Positions 15,297 through 24,039 of a stretch of DNA of 55,945 bases are shown here, piece after piece. The stretch is taken from NCBI RefSeq assembly GCF_003205295.1, contig NZ_QJRP01000030.1:1-55945 (forward strand), read 5' to 3'. Below the pieces are notes generated by a model, which worked only from the letters and a program-made list of their open reading frames with translations, was not told where the DNA came from and searched no databases. The DNA comes from Pseudomonas mosselii (lineage in GTDB: Bacteria > Pseudomonadota > Gammaproteobacteria > Pseudomonadales > Pseudomonadaceae). How positions within the stretch are numbered: the stretch's first letter is position 1; each line of letters begins with the position of its first letter. The translations under genes were made by a program, and so were the position numbers.

Positions 15297-16451
15297 ATGG
15301 CGTTCGACGCTTCCACCCTGCTGACCCTCTCCATCGCCCTGGCCGCGGTCGCTGCCTTGTACCTGGCCGTGGAGTGGATCAGCGTGCGCGAGTCCTCCTT
15401 GCTGTGCTGGAGCGCCAGCTTCGCCACCATCAGCGTCGGTTCCTCGCTTGCCTTGCTGCGCGGCAGCGGCTATCTGTTCGTCGGCATCTGGTTCGCCAAC
15501 GGCATGCTGGTCGCCGCGCACTGGCTGTTTTTGCTGGGGGTGTCGCGCTTCACCGAGACGCGCCTGTCACGGGCCTGCTACCTGGCGCCGCTGCTCTGGG
15601 CAGGCTTGCTGCTGCTGCCGCAATGGCCGCTGTGGTCGAAGACTTTCCTGGTGCTCAACTCGCTGCTGGTCGCCAGCTTCACCCTGTACGCCAGCGCATT
15701 GCTGCGTCCGCACGGCAAGTCCCTCAGCGTGGGGGCGGTGCAGTTGCGCTACATCCTGCTGTTGCACGGCCTGTTCTACCTGGCCAAGACCTTGCCGGCG
15801 CTGCTGCCGGGGACGCTGATCGACCTCACGGCGTTCCGTGGGCAGATCATCCAGGCGTCGCTGGTGGAGGGCGCCATGGCGATCATGCTGATCGCCCTGT
15901 CGATGACCGGCACCGTGCGCTACCGCCGCGAGGAACGCATCGAGCGCCTGGCCGCGCGCGATCCGCTGACCGCGCTGTACAACCGTCGCGCCCTGGAGGT
16001 GCGGGCGGCGAACCTGCTGAAGGAGGTCTCGCCGCAACGTCCGGGCGCCTTGCTGCTGATCGACATCGACCATTTCAAGCTGGTCAACGACCTGCACGGG
16101 CACGCCGCCGGCGACCGCTTGCTGGTGGCCTTGAGCGAGATGATCCGGGCATTGCTCCCGGAGCGGGCGATCGCAGCGCGCCTGGGGGGCGACGAGTTCG
16201 TCATCCTGCTGGGCGATGCCTCGCGCCAGGCCATCGAGCAGCTGGCCGATACCTTGCGCCGGCAGTTCCAGGCCACGGCCGAACAGGCGTTTCGCACCCC
16301 CGAGGCGGTGACCCTGAGCATCGGCGCCAACCTGTTCTACCGGCCACCGGCCAGCCTGGCGGCCCTGATCGAGCAGGGTGACGTGCTGCTGTACGCCTCC
16401 AAGCGCGGCGGGCGCAACAGCCTGCAGCTGGTGGAAGGGCTGCGCGGCTGA
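15297..16451 (+). CDS. Membrane-bound diguanylate cyclase (GGDEF domain)
   Basis: 384 residues. The first ~210 are hydrophobic with about seven membrane segments, and the C-terminal ~165 form a GGDEF domain starting at RLAARDPLTALYNRRAL. The active-site loop is intact: ARLGGDEFVILL, with GGDEF at residues 297-301; the metal-binding DIDHFKLVND is also intact. The product-inhibition site RxxD, normally just before the loop, is replaced by PERA, so feedback inhibition by c-di-GMP should be lost. The protein is predicted to make c-di-GMP at the inner membrane in response to an unknown signal. Its stop lies one base from the stop of the convergent DUF2790 gene. Confidence 0.93.
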   Translation: MAFDASTLLTLSIALAAVAALYLAVEWISVRESSLLCWSASFATISVGSSLALLRGSGYLFVGIWFANGMLVAAHWLFLLGVSRFTETRLSRACYLAPLLWAGLLLLPQWPLWSKTFLVLNSLLVASFTLYASALLRPHGKSLSVGAVQLRYILLLHGLFYLAKTLPALLPGTLIDLTAFRGQIIQASLVEGAMAIMLIALSMTGTVRYRREERIERLAARDPLTALYNRRALEVRAANLLKEVSPQRPGALLLIDIDHFKLVNDLHGHAAGDRLLVALSEMIRALLPERAIAARLGGDEFVILLGDASRQAIEQLADTLRRQFQATAEQAFRTPEAVTLSIGANLFYRPPASLAALIEQGDVLLYASKRGGRNSLQLVEGLRG

Positions 16452-16452
16452 G

Positions 16453-16776
16453 CTACTTGTTGTTGATGCATTGCGACTGCACCGAGTAGCGCACGGTGCG
16501 CAGGGTGCCCTGGCTGTCCTCGAAGGTCATCAGCCGGGGCACCACCTCGCAGGTGCGCGGGTCGCCCGACTGGCGCACGAGGCGGGCGACGTCGAGCTTC
16601 ATGCCATAGCGATAGTCGACGATTTCCGGCATTGGCTTGGCGCGTTGCGCCGCGTAGGCCGCCACGGCCTGCTGGTGGTCCTCAAGCAGCTGCTCGCTGT
16701 CTTGCCTGGAAAAGCCCGTGGCCTGGGCCGAAAGGGAAAGCGCCAGCAGGGCGGCGATCAGGGTCGGTCGTAGCAT
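16453..16776 (-). CDS. Small secreted DUF2790-domain protein
   Basis: 107 residues from the ATG at 16776 (CGGAGA upstream); the frame extends to 16923 but the signal peptide decides the start. MLRPTLIAALLALSLSAQA is a clear Sec signal. The mature part has the DUF2790 pattern YRYGMKLDVARLV, then CEVVPRLMTFEDSQG and a C-terminal VRYSVQSQC. The two cysteines may form a disulfide in the periplasm. Pseudomonas genomes carry several small proteins of this kind, with no established function. It converges on the diguanylate cyclase gene with a single base between stop codons. Confidence 0.85.
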   Translation of the reverse strand: MLRPTLIAALLALSLSAQATGFSRQDSEQLLEDHQQAVAAYAAQRAKPMPEIVDYRYGMKLDVARLVRQSGDPRTCEVVPRLMTFEDSQGTLRTVRYSVQSQCINNK

Positions 16777-17055
16777 GGTGCGTGTCTCCGAAAGGTTCGT
16801 TTCGCAGTCCACGCTAGCGACGGGCAGCCGACAGCGGCATGACGCCTGGGTTACAGATATGAAAGGTGACCGGGGATGCCGATTCCACGGCTGCGAATGA
16901 CACGATTGTAATCCTCCCATCACCTTCCCGTTATCCGCCAGCGGCGAGCATCAGGCTCGGCCAAGGGGGCTGGGTGCGCACGCATCTGGCCAGACCAGGG
17001 ACGCTCCAGCGCCAAGGCCCGACAACAAGAACAGCCGCAATCGAAGGAGCAACGG

Positions 17056-18399
17056 ATGACAAGCAATCCAACACTTTCCCTGGCCGCCCTGGTGGCGCTG
17101 GCCGGTTTCGGCCCGGCGGTCTGGGCCGCGCAAGAGCAGCAGGAAGGGTTCATCGAGGGCAGCCGACTGAGCGTGCTCAACCGCAATTACTACTTCAACC
17201 GTGACCATCGCGACGGTTACGCCCCCACCTACAACCCCGACAAGGCCAGTGACAACGGCTACTCCGAAGCCTGGGCCCACGCCATCATCACCCGCTTTGA
17301 ATCCGGCTTTACCCAAGGCACGGTGGGCGTCGGCGTGGATGCCTTCGCCATGCTCGGTCTCAAGCTCGACACCGGTGGCGGGCGCAACGGCGGGCGCAGC
17401 TCGTTCGACGTGCTGCCGGTGGACCGTGATGGCCAGGCCCGCGACGAATACAGCAAGGTCGGCGGCGCGGCCAAGGTGCGCCTGTTCGACACCGTGCTGC
17501 GGGTGGGCGATGTGTTCCCGGTCAACCCGGTGGTGGCGGCCGGTGACTCACGGCTGCTGCCGGAAAGCTTTCGCGGGGTGACCCTGGAGAACACCAGCCT
17601 GCAAGGCCTGACGCTGCAGGCGGGGCGCCTGCACGCCATGAGCCAGCCGGTGTCCAGCGATCTGCGCGAGAGCTTCGTGACCTTCTACGGCGGCCCGGTG
17701 GATTCGCCATGGATCGCCTATGGCGGTGGCGACTACGCGATCAATGAAAACATCAGCGTCAGCCTGTTCGGAAGCCGCCTGAAGGACGTGTGGAACCAGT
17801 ACTACGCCGGCACCAGCGTGACCTGGCCGTTGTCGGACGAACTGGCGCTGATCGGCGGGTTCAATTTCTACAACGCCAAGGACGAAGGGCGTCAGCGCCT
17901 GGGGCAGTTCGACAACGACATCTGGAGCGCCAAGCTTGGCGTGCGCTACGGCGCTCACACCCTCGCGCTCACCCACCAGCGCAACAACGGCGACGACGAC
18001 TTCGACTACCTGCGCCAGTCCGACTCGATCTTCCTCGACAACTCCATCCAGTACAGCGACTTCAACTCGCCGAAGGAGCGCTCGTGGATGCTGCGCTACG
18101 ACCTGAACATGGCCGCCTACGGCGTGCCGGGGCTGTCGTTCATGACCCGCTACGGCCGTGGCAGCGATGCCGACTACAGCCACGCCAACGCCTACTACAT
18201 GCGCCGTGACGACAACGGCGATCCGCTTACCGACCAGAAGCGCTGGGAGCGCGACATCGAGGTCAAGTACGTGGTGCAGACCGGCGCGGCCAGGGACCTG
18301 TCGCTGCGCGTGCGCCAGGCCACCACCCGGGCCACGGCCTTCGAGTCGGACCTGGACGAGGTGCGGGTGATCGTCGAGTACCCGCTGTCGATTCTCTGA
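17056..18399 (+). CDS. OprD-family outer-membrane porin
   Basis: 447 residues. Signal peptide about 1-24, ending PAVWA before AQEQQEGFIEGSRL. The opening SRLSVLNRNYYFNRDHRDG and the terminal DEVRVIVEYPLSIL are typical of OprD/Occ porins, 18-stranded barrels for small anionic or amino-acid substrates. The alternating strands and the ladder of arginines (DYAINENISVSLFGSRLKDV, WMLRYDLNMAAYG) fit. AAGGAG precedes the ATG and a strong terminator follows at 18458-18485, so it is probably a single transcription unit. It sits beside a shikimate-type MHS transporter and QuiC, so uptake of quinate, shikimate or an aromatic acid is likely but inferred. Confidence 0.92.
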   Translation: MTSNPTLSLAALVALAGFGPAVWAAQEQQEGFIEGSRLSVLNRNYYFNRDHRDGYAPTYNPDKASDNGYSEAWAHAIITRFESGFTQGTVGVGVDAFAMLGLKLDTGGGRNGGRSSFDVLPVDRDGQARDEYSKVGGAAKVRLFDTVLRVGDVFPVNPVVAAGDSRLLPESFRGVTLENTSLQGLTLQAGRLHAMSQPVSSDLRESFVTFYGGPVDSPWIAYGGGDYAINENISVSLFGSRLKDVWNQYYAGTSVTWPLSDELALIGGFNFYNAKDEGRQRLGQFDNDIWSAKLGVRYGAHTLALTHQRNNGDDDFDYLRQSDSIFLDNSIQYSDFNSPKERSWMLRYDLNMAAYGVPGLSFMTRYGRGSDADYSHANAYYMRRDDNGDPLTDQKRWERDIEVKYVVQTGAARDLSLRVRQATTRATAFESDLDEVRVIVEYPLSIL

Positions 18400-18457
18400 T
18401 CACCCCCTATTCACCTTGAGAAGCCCCTGTGCTCCTTTGGTTACAGGTGAATGTCTT

Positions 18458-18485
18458 GACGCCTCGAACGAGGCGTCTTTTTTTT
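18458..18485 (+). terminator. Rho-independent terminator of the OprD gene
   Basis: GACGCCTC-GAAC-GAGGCGTC, a perfect 8-bp stem with a 4-nt loop, is followed directly by eight T residues (18478-18485). It lies 58 bp after the porin stop. There is no T-tract on the opposite strand, so it does not serve the convergent MHS transporter gene. Confidence 0.93.
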
Positions 18486-18520
18486 CGCGGGCTTGAACCG
18501 AAAGTCCTGGGGCGCTGGCC

Positions 18521-19894
18521 TCAATGGCCGAACGCTTTCAGGTTGCCCTTGCGGCTGGCCTCATAGGCTTCACGCGCCATCGGCCGTGCCTGCGGGTTGC
18601 CCAGGTCTTCCATGGCCAGTCGATGGGTTTCCGGCGCCAGGTAGGCGGCGAACGCGCACAGGCAGGTGACCAGGAACGCCAGCCCGCCGACCACCAGCCA
18701 GATATGCTCCGAGCCCGGTGGCGCCACGGCGGCGAACAGCGCCGGCAGCATGGCGGTGATCATGGTACCGATGTTCTGCGCGATGGCCATGGCCGAGACG
18801 CGGTAGCGGGTGTGGAACAGCTCCGGGTAGAAGCTTGGGAACACCGCGTTGTAGCCCTGGTAGACCATGCCCCACATGAGGATCGAGGCGGCGAAGGCCA
18901 GCGGCACGTTCTGGATGCTGATCGCGTACAGGTAGGCGAAGGCCAGCAGGCCCGAGCCCAGGCAGCCGGCGATCATGGTCGGGCGACGGCCGATCCGGTC
19001 GGACAGGTTGCCGACGAAGGGAATCACCAGCACCGCGACGATGTTGCCCACCACCGGGATCCACAGGTACACGCTCTTGTCGAAGCCGATGCCGTAGGCC
19101 GGCTGCACCGCGTAGGCCGCGCCGAAGATGGTGGCGACCACCGGGATCACGTTCATCAGCGCCATGAACATCACCAGCACCATGTGCTTCCAGCTGTGGC
19201 GGAAGGCTTCGCCGATCGGCGACTTGGCGACCTTGTCCTGTTTCTCCTCCTGGACGAAGGCCGGGGTCTCGTGCACCTCCTTGCGGATGATGAAGCCGGC
19301 AATCAGCACCACCGCGCTCATCAGGAACGGGATGCGCCAGCCCCACTCGTTGAAGGCCTCGCTGGGCATGAAGTAGGCCAGCGGCAGGAACACCGCCGCC
19401 GCCATCACCTGGCCGGCCTGCACGCCTTGCAGGGTGTAGCTGGCGTAGTAGCCGCGACGACCGAACGGCGCGTGCTCCATGATCATTGAGCTGGCGCCGG
19501 AGATCTCGCCGGCCACGGCGAAGCCCTGGACCAGGCGCAGCACCACCAGCAGCGCCGGGGCCAGCAGGCCGATGTCGTGGTAGGTGGGCAGCAGGCCCAC
19601 GGCCATGGTCGACAGGCCCATCAGGAACATGCACAGCAACAGCACGTTCTTGCGCCCGCGGGTGTCGCCCCAGTGGCCGAGCACGCAGGCGCCGATCGGG
19701 CGCGCCAGGTAACCCACGCCATAGGTGGCCAGCGAGGCGATGATGGCCATCTTCGGGTCGCTGGAGGGGAAGAAGATTTGCGGGAAGATCAGCGCCGCGG
19801 CCTGGGCATAGATGAAGAAGTCGTAGTATTCGAGGGCAGAGCCGATCCATCCGCTGGCGGTGGCTTTCTTGGCTTGGGAGCTTGAGTGGGCCAT
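18521..19894 (-). CDS. MHS-family MFS transporter, probable shikimate/aromatic-acid proton symporter
   Basis: 457 residues from the ATG at 19894 (GGAGACAAC upstream). The MHS signature is clear: ATASGWIGSALEYYDFFIYA at the first helix, RPIGACVLGHWGDTRGRKNV in loop 2-3 and GNLSDRIGRRPTMIAG in loop 8-9. This subfamily includes ShiA, KgtP and ProP. Its position next to quiC, with a shared 454-bp divergent region, points to import of shikimate, dehydroshikimate or quinate across the inner membrane. The C-terminal tail is hydrophilic. The substrate is inferred from context. Confidence 0.9.
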   Translation of the reverse strand: MAHSSSQAKKATASGWIGSALEYYDFFIYAQAAALIFPQIFFPSSDPKMAIIASLATYGVGYLARPIGACVLGHWGDTRGRKNVLLLCMFLMGLSTMAVGLLPTYHDIGLLAPALLVVLRLVQGFAVAGEISGASSMIMEHAPFGRRGYYASYTLQGVQAGQVMAAAVFLPLAYFMPSEAFNEWGWRIPFLMSAVVLIAGFIIRKEVHETPAFVQEEKQDKVAKSPIGEAFRHSWKHMVLVMFMALMNVIPVVATIFGAAYAVQPAYGIGFDKSVYLWIPVVGNIVAVLVIPFVGNLSDRIGRRPTMIAGCLGSGLLAFAYLYAISIQNVPLAFAASILMWGMVYQGYNAVFPSFYPELFHTRYRVSAMAIAQNIGTMITAMLPALFAAVAPPGSEHIWLVVGGLAFLVTCLCAFAAYLAPETHRLAMEDLGNPQARPMAREAYEASRKGNLKAFGH

Positions 19895-20194
19895 GTTGTC
19901 TCCGTTGTTCTTGTCAGGGGCCGGATGGTCAGCGCGCGCAGGGCACGGCATCGGGGCTGTAGGGAGAAGACGAACGCGGCGGTGCGGATTGCAGGGCGAG
20001 CAAGGTGTGCATAGGTCGGTACCCGTTTTCTTGAACTTATTATGTGGTGACGTTGGGTATTGCAGCGCAGGTTCCGCCGAACGACCGGCGTGGCAGCGAG
20101 AAGGGCCGGCGGGGCCTGCGACTGGTGTTCATGGTTGTTCACGGGGGTGGGTGAATCAATTCGCCGGAACGGGTTGTGTTCGGTAATCGAACGA

Positions 20195-20222
20195 AAACTA
20201 ACTGTTTCGTACAAAGTTAATT
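20195..20222 (+). promoter_or_regulatory. Candidate pathway operator upstream of quiC
   Basis: Contains AAACTAAC-N6-GTACAAA (20195-20215), also found on the minus strand at 28254-28274 upstream of aroQ. An overlapping dyad AACTAACT-N11-AGTTAATT (20196-20222, one mismatch) and ACGAAA-N8-TTTCGT (20191-20210) suggest a TetR-like site. The TACAAA portion could also serve as a -10 box for quiC. Inferred. Confidence 0.55.
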
Positions 20223-20280
20223 GCCGGGGCGACTTTACCTGCGAATAATCGATCGTGCCAGGTGTTGTCCGTACCGGCCT

Positions 20281-20303
20281 CATCGCGGGCTTGCCCCGCG
20301 ATA
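20281..20303. repeat. Single REP palindrome
   Basis: ATCGCGGGCTTGCCCCGCGAT, one copy of the REP core, 46 bp before the quiC start. Confidence 0.75.
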
Positions 20304-20348
20304 GGACCTGACCTGCCAGGCCTCCCTCAATAACAAGGAACACCCGCC

Positions 20349-22241
20349 ATGCACCGTTCGATCGCCACCGTTTCCTTGAGCGGCACCCTGCCGGAAAAAC
20401 TCGAAGCCATCGCCGCCGCGGGTTTCGACGGCGTCGAGGTCTTCGAGAACGACCTGCTGTACTACGCCGGCAGCCCCCGCGAGATCCGCCAGTTGTGCGC
20501 GGACCTGGGATTGGCGATCACCCTGTTTCAACCGTTTCGCGATTTCGAGGGCTGTCGCCGCGATCGGCTGCACAAGAACCTCGACCGCGCCGAGCGCAAG
20601 TTCGACCTGATGCAGGAACTGGGCACCGACCTGGTGCTGCTGTGCAGCAACGTCCAGCCCGACGCCCTGGGCGATGAGCAGTTGCTGGTGGACGACCTGC
20701 GCCTGCTCGCCGAACATGCCGGCGACCGGGGCCTGCGCATTGGCTACGAGGCCTTGGCCTGGGGCCGCCACGTCAACACCTGGCAGCAGGTGTGGAACCT
20801 GGTGCGCCAGGCCGATCATCCGGCGCTGGGGGTGATCCTGGACAGCTTCCACACCCTGTCGATCAAGGGCGACCCCAGCGGCATTCGCGATATCCCCGGC
20901 GAGAAGATCTTCTTCGTGCAGATGGCCGACGCACCGATCCTGGCCATGGACGTGTTGGAGTGGAGCCGGCATTTCCGCTGTTTCCCGGGGCAGGGCGAGA
21001 TGGACCTGGCAGGTTTCCTCGCGCCGATCCTGGCCACCGGTTATCGCGGTCCGCTGTCGCTGGAGATCTTCAACGATGGCTTCCGTGCGGCACCGCCCCG
21101 GCAGAATGCCGCCGATGGCTTGCGTTCACTGCTGTACCTCGAAGAGAAGACCCGCCTTCAGTTGGAGCGTGAGGCGCGGGCCGCCGAGCCTGGCGTGCTG
21201 TTCGCGCCACCGCCCGCGAGCAGCTACGACGGCGTGGAATTTCTCGAGTTCGCCGTCGACGAGGCGGTCGGCGCGCGCCTGGGCGTGTGGCTCAAGCGCC
21301 TGGGCTTCGCCGAGGCCGGCGAGCACCGCAGCAAGGCGGTTCGCCTGCTGCGCCAGGGCGATATCAACATCGTGCTCAACGCCGAGCCTTACTCGTTCGC
21401 CCACAACTTCTTCGAGGCCCATGGTCCGTCGTTGTGCGCCACGGCGCTGCGGGTGAGTGACGGTCAGGCCGCGCTGCGGCGCGCCACCGCCTACCGTGGC
21501 CAGCCGTTCCGTGGCCTGGTCGGCCCCAACGAACGCGAGATCCCGGCCGTGCGCGCGCCCGACGGTAGCCTGCTGTACCTGGTGGAACCGGACGCCGACG
21601 GCCCGAGCCTCTACGACACCGACTTCCACCTGGACCAGAACGCCCAGGCCAGCGGCGGGCTCAAGCGCATCGACCACATGGCCCTGGCGCTGCCGGCCGA
21701 GGCGCTGGACAGCTGGGTGCTGTTCTACAAGAGCCTGTTCGATTTCACCGCCGACGACGAGGTGGTGCTGCCCGATCCCTATGGCCTGGTCAAGAGCCGT
21801 GCCCTGCGCAGCCAGTGTGGCAGCCTGCGCCTGCCGTTGAACATCTCGGAGAACCGCAACACCGCCATCGCCCATGCCCTGGACAGCTATCGCGGCTCGG
21901 GCGTGCACCATGTCGCCTTCGACTGCGACGACATCTTCCGCGAGGTGGCCCGGGCCAAGGAGGCCGGCGTGCCGCTGCTGGAGATCCCGCTGAACTACTA
22001 CGACGACCTGGCGGCGCGCTTCGAGTTCGATGACGAGTTCCTCAGCGAGCTGGCGTACTACAACGTGCTGTACGACCGCGATGCCCAGGGCGGCGAGCTG
22101 TTCCATGTGTACACCGAGCCGTTCGAAGGGCGCTTCTTCTTCGAAATCCTGCAGCGCAAGGGCGGTTACGCCGGGTATGGCGCGGCCAACGTGGCGGTGC
22201 GCCTGGCGGCGATGGCCAAGGCGCGCAAGTCGGTGCTGTAG
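20349..22241 (+). CDS. quiC: 3-Dehydroshikimate dehydratase QuiC, fused to an HPPD-like domain
   Basis: 630 residues, the two-domain length of Pseudomonas QuiC1. Residues 1 to ~280 are a sugar-phosphate-isomerase-like TIM barrel with the metal ligands Glu134 (IGYEALAWGR), Asp165 (VILDSFHTLS), Gln191 (FVQMADAP) and Glu239 (LSLEIFNDG); it converts 3-dehydroshikimate to protocatechuate. The C-terminal half is a vicinal-oxygen-chelate module like 4-hydroxyphenylpyruvate dioxygenase, keeping the His-His-Glu triad (RIDHMALAL, GVHHVAFDC, FFEILQRKGGYAGYG). Whether the second domain is active is not known to me. A TetR gene follows on the same strand after 169 bp. This is the committing step that feeds quinate/shikimate carbon into the beta-ketoadipate pathway. 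Confidence 0.95.
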   Translation: MHRSIATVSLSGTLPEKLEAIAAAGFDGVEVFENDLLYYAGSPREIRQLCADLGLAITLFQPFRDFEGCRRDRLHKNLDRAERKFDLMQELGTDLVLLCSNVQPDALGDEQLLVDDLRLLAEHAGDRGLRIGYEALAWGRHVNTWQQVWNLVRQADHPALGVILDSFHTLSIKGDPSGIRDIPGEKIFFVQMADAPILAMDVLEWSRHFRCFPGQGEMDLAGFLAPILATGYRGPLSLEIFNDGFRAAPPRQNAADGLRSLLYLEEKTRLQLEREARAAEPGVLFAPPPASSYDGVEFLEFAVDEAVGARLGVWLKRLGFAEAGEHRSKAVRLLRQGDINIVLNAEPYSFAHNFFEAHGPSLCATALRVSDGQAALRRATAYRGQPFRGLVGPNEREIPAVRAPDGSLLYLVEPDADGPSLYDTDFHLDQNAQASGGLKRIDHMALALPAEALDSWVLFYKSLFDFTADDEVVLPDPYGLVKSRALRSQCGSLRLPLNISENRNTAIAHALDSYRGSGVHHVAFDCDDIFREVARAKEAGVPLLEIPLNYYDDLAARFEFDDEFLSELAYYNVLYDRDAQGGELFHVYTEPFEGRFFFEILQRKGGYAGYGAANVAVRLAAMAKARKSVL

Positions 22242-22410
22242 CTGTAGGAGACTGCCCAGCCCTTCGGGCCACGCTGTCGCACAGGGACCGCGCAACGCCC
22301 GGGGCTGGCATCGCCCCTGGAACCTGACCTCTCGAGCAACACCACGCTTCCCTGCACCGCCCGGCTCACGGATAATCGCCCGGATTCCTATAACGAGCCT
22401 GTGAGTCGGT

Positions 22411-23073
22411 ATGAGTGATTCGGTAGCCAAGCCTGAAGTCGAAGGGCTGCGCAGATCGCGCAAGAACAACCCGGAAAAGACCCGCGAGAACATTCTCCAG
22501 GCCGCCATCACCGAGTTTGTCCAGCAGGGCCTGGCCGGCGCCCGGGTCGACGCCATCGCCGAGCGCACCGCCACCTCCAAGCGCATGATCTACTACTACT
22601 TCGGCAGCAAGGAGCAGCTTTACGTCGAATGCCTGGTCAAGCTCTACGGCGACATCCGCAAGACCGAGCACAGTCTGGACCTCGACTCGCTGTCGCCTGA
22701 ACAGGCGATCCAGCGCCTGGTGGAGTTCACCTTCGACCACCATGCCGACAACGTCGACTTCGTGCGCATCGTCTGCACCGAGAACATCCACTACGGCGAA
22801 TACGTCAAGCAGTCGCCGGTGATCCGCGAGATGAGCAGCATGGTGCTCGACGCACTGGGCAAGATTCTCGCCCGTGGCGTGGAGCAGGGCGTGTTCCGCC
22901 CGGGGATCGAGGTGATCGACCTGCACATGCTGATGAGCTCGTTCTGCTTCTACCGGGTGTCGAACCGCCACACCTTCGGCGACATCTTCCAGATCGACCT
23001 GGCCGACGAGCAGGTCAAGCAGCGTCAAAAGCAGGTGATCTGCGAGGCGGTGATGCGCTATATCAAGGCCTGA
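22411..23073 (+). CDS. TetR-family regulator downstream of quiC
   Basis: 220 residues. A basic N-terminal arm (RRSRKNNPEKTRENILQAA) precedes the TetR helix-turn-helix TEFVQQGLAGARVDAIAERT followed by ATSKRMIYYYFGSKEQLY. The ligand domain resembles the C-terminal domain of regulators placed beside aromatic catabolic genes. It lies downstream of quiC in the same orientation and is the best candidate for binding the sites before quiC and aroQ, since TetR proteins usually control adjacent genes. The likely effector is a pathway intermediate such as dehydroshikimate or protocatechuate; inferred. It converges on the FadR-type gene with 6 bp between stops. Confidence 0.9.
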   Translation: MSDSVAKPEVEGLRRSRKNNPEKTRENILQAAITEFVQQGLAGARVDAIAERTATSKRMIYYYFGSKEQLYVECLVKLYGDIRKTEHSLDLDSLSPEQAIQRLVEFTFDHHADNVDFVRIVCTENIHYGEYVKQSPVIREMSSMVLDALGKILARGVEQGVFRPGIEVIDLHMLMSSFCFYRVSNRHTFGDIFQIDLADEQVKQRQKQVICEAVMRYIKA

Positions 23074-23079
23074 TCCCGT

Positions 23080-23778
23080 TCAACCGGCGAACACCACCCC
23101 GGTGCGCGCCGCGGCGTTGCGGATGTGTTCCTGCATCGCCCGTTGCGCGCCGGCTTGGGAGCGGCGGGCGAGGGCGCGGAGGATCTTGCGGTGCTCCTGC
23201 CAGGTTTCCATGGCCCGCTCGGGGCGGATGAACGGCAGCTTCTGGCTTTCCAGGAAAATGTCCTGGCTGGCAGTGATCACCTGCAGCATCGCGCGGTTGC
23301 CGCTGGCCTGCAGCAGTTGCTGGTGGAAGGCGAAGTCCAGGCGTGCGGCGGCCTCGAAGCGCCCGGCGCGCAACTCCACGGCCATTGCCTCGACGTTGGC
23401 CTGCAACGCGTCCAGGTCATCGGCGGTCAACGCCAAGGCCGCCTGGCCGGCGGCGAAGCCTTCCAGGGCGTAGCGCAGCTGGAAGGTGTCGGCGGCCGAG
23501 ACCTGTTCGGCATAGGGCCAGGCGAAGCCGCCCGGCGATGGCTGGCCGGTGGCCGGAGCCTGGACGAACACGCCCTTGCCCGGTTGCACGCTGACCAGTC
23601 CCAGGGCACTGAGCGACGACAATGCCTCGCGCAGCGACGCCCGGCTCACGCCAAGGCGTTCGGCCAGGTCGCGCTGTGAAGGCAGGGCGTCGCCGGGCTG
23701 GTAGCCATCCCGCTCGATCAGTTGGCGGATGGCCTGCAGGGCGATTTCCGGGACGGGACGCGTGGCGGTGGCGATCAT
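23080..23778 (-). CDS. FadR-subfamily GntR transcriptional regulator
   Basis: 232 residues. The winged helix at residues 10-75 contains GYQPGDALPSQRDLAERLGV then SRASLREALSSLSALGLVSV. The C-terminal FCD domain carries the metal and ligand residues in ARLDFAFHQQLLQASGN and later MQEHIRNAA. FadR-type regulators of this kind usually respond to carboxylic acids. It diverges from the ABC importer genes over 261 bp. A 14-bp sequence just before its start codon is repeated before the importer, so it probably controls both. No Shine-Dalgarno is visible; the putative operator occupies that place. Confidence 0.92.
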   Translation of the reverse strand: MIATATRPVPEIALQAIRQLIERDGYQPGDALPSQRDLAERLGVSRASLREALSSLSALGLVSVQPGKGVFVQAPATGQPSPGGFAWPYAEQVSAADTFQLRYALEGFAAGQAALALTADDLDALQANVEAMAVELRAGRFEAAARLDFAFHQQLLQASGNRAMLQVITASQDIFLESQKLPFIRPERAMETWQEHRKILRALARRSQAGAQRAMQEHIRNAAARTGVVFAG

Positions 23779-23779
23779 G

Positions 23780-23797
23780 CTGTTCAGACCGGTCTGA
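23780..23797 (-). promoter_or_regulatory. Candidate FadR-type operator abutting the regulator start codon
   Basis: CTGTTCAGACCGGT (23780-23793) recurs with one change at 23915-23928. Within it TCAGACCGGTCTGA (23784-23797) is a perfect 14-bp palindrome. It starts two bases before the ATG, in position to block transcription or translation. Inferred. Confidence 0.55.
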
Positions 23798-23914
23798 GGG
23801 CGATGGCCTCCCTTTTACGGGCAATCGGCACGGCGTGGCAAGCCTTGCCTCGTCCTGGCGCAGGCCCTGCGGCCGTTGCGCGAAAGCGGGGCACGGGGTG
23901 CTTCGAGGTCACAA

Positions 23915-23928
23915 CTGTTCAGACCAGT
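23915..23928 (+). promoter_or_regulatory. Second copy of the FadR-type motif, upstream of the ABC importer
   Basis: CTGTTCAGACCAGT matches 23780-23793 in 13 of 14 positions in the same orientation. It lies 112 bp before the binding-protein start at 24040. Inferred operator. Confidence 0.5.
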
Positions 23929-24039
23929 AAGACCTGATCGGCGCCTTGCGCCACGCCGCTCACAGGTGTTTTGCCCAAGGCTGGCATGGCCCGTGCACTG
24001 GCATCGCAGCCCCTTTCCGGACTCCTGCGAGGCCTTTCG

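Larger units (their letters stand above)
19895..20348. other. 454-bp divergent control region between the MHS transporter and quiC
   Basis: No gene is supported here; short frames have no codon or motif signal. It holds a candidate regulatory site (20195-20222) and a single REP palindrome (20281-20303), and is locally AT-richer at about 20155-20250 than the surroundings. Both the MHS transporter (leftward) and quiC (rightward, AACAAGGAACACCCGCC before its ATG) should have promoters here. Confidence 0.7.

Noticed and set aside
10166..20206. Shared AACTAACTGTT between the YheO-type dyad and the site before quiC
   Set aside because: Eleven bases match, but the YheO site is explained by its own perfect symmetry and the regulators belong to different families; treated as coincidence.
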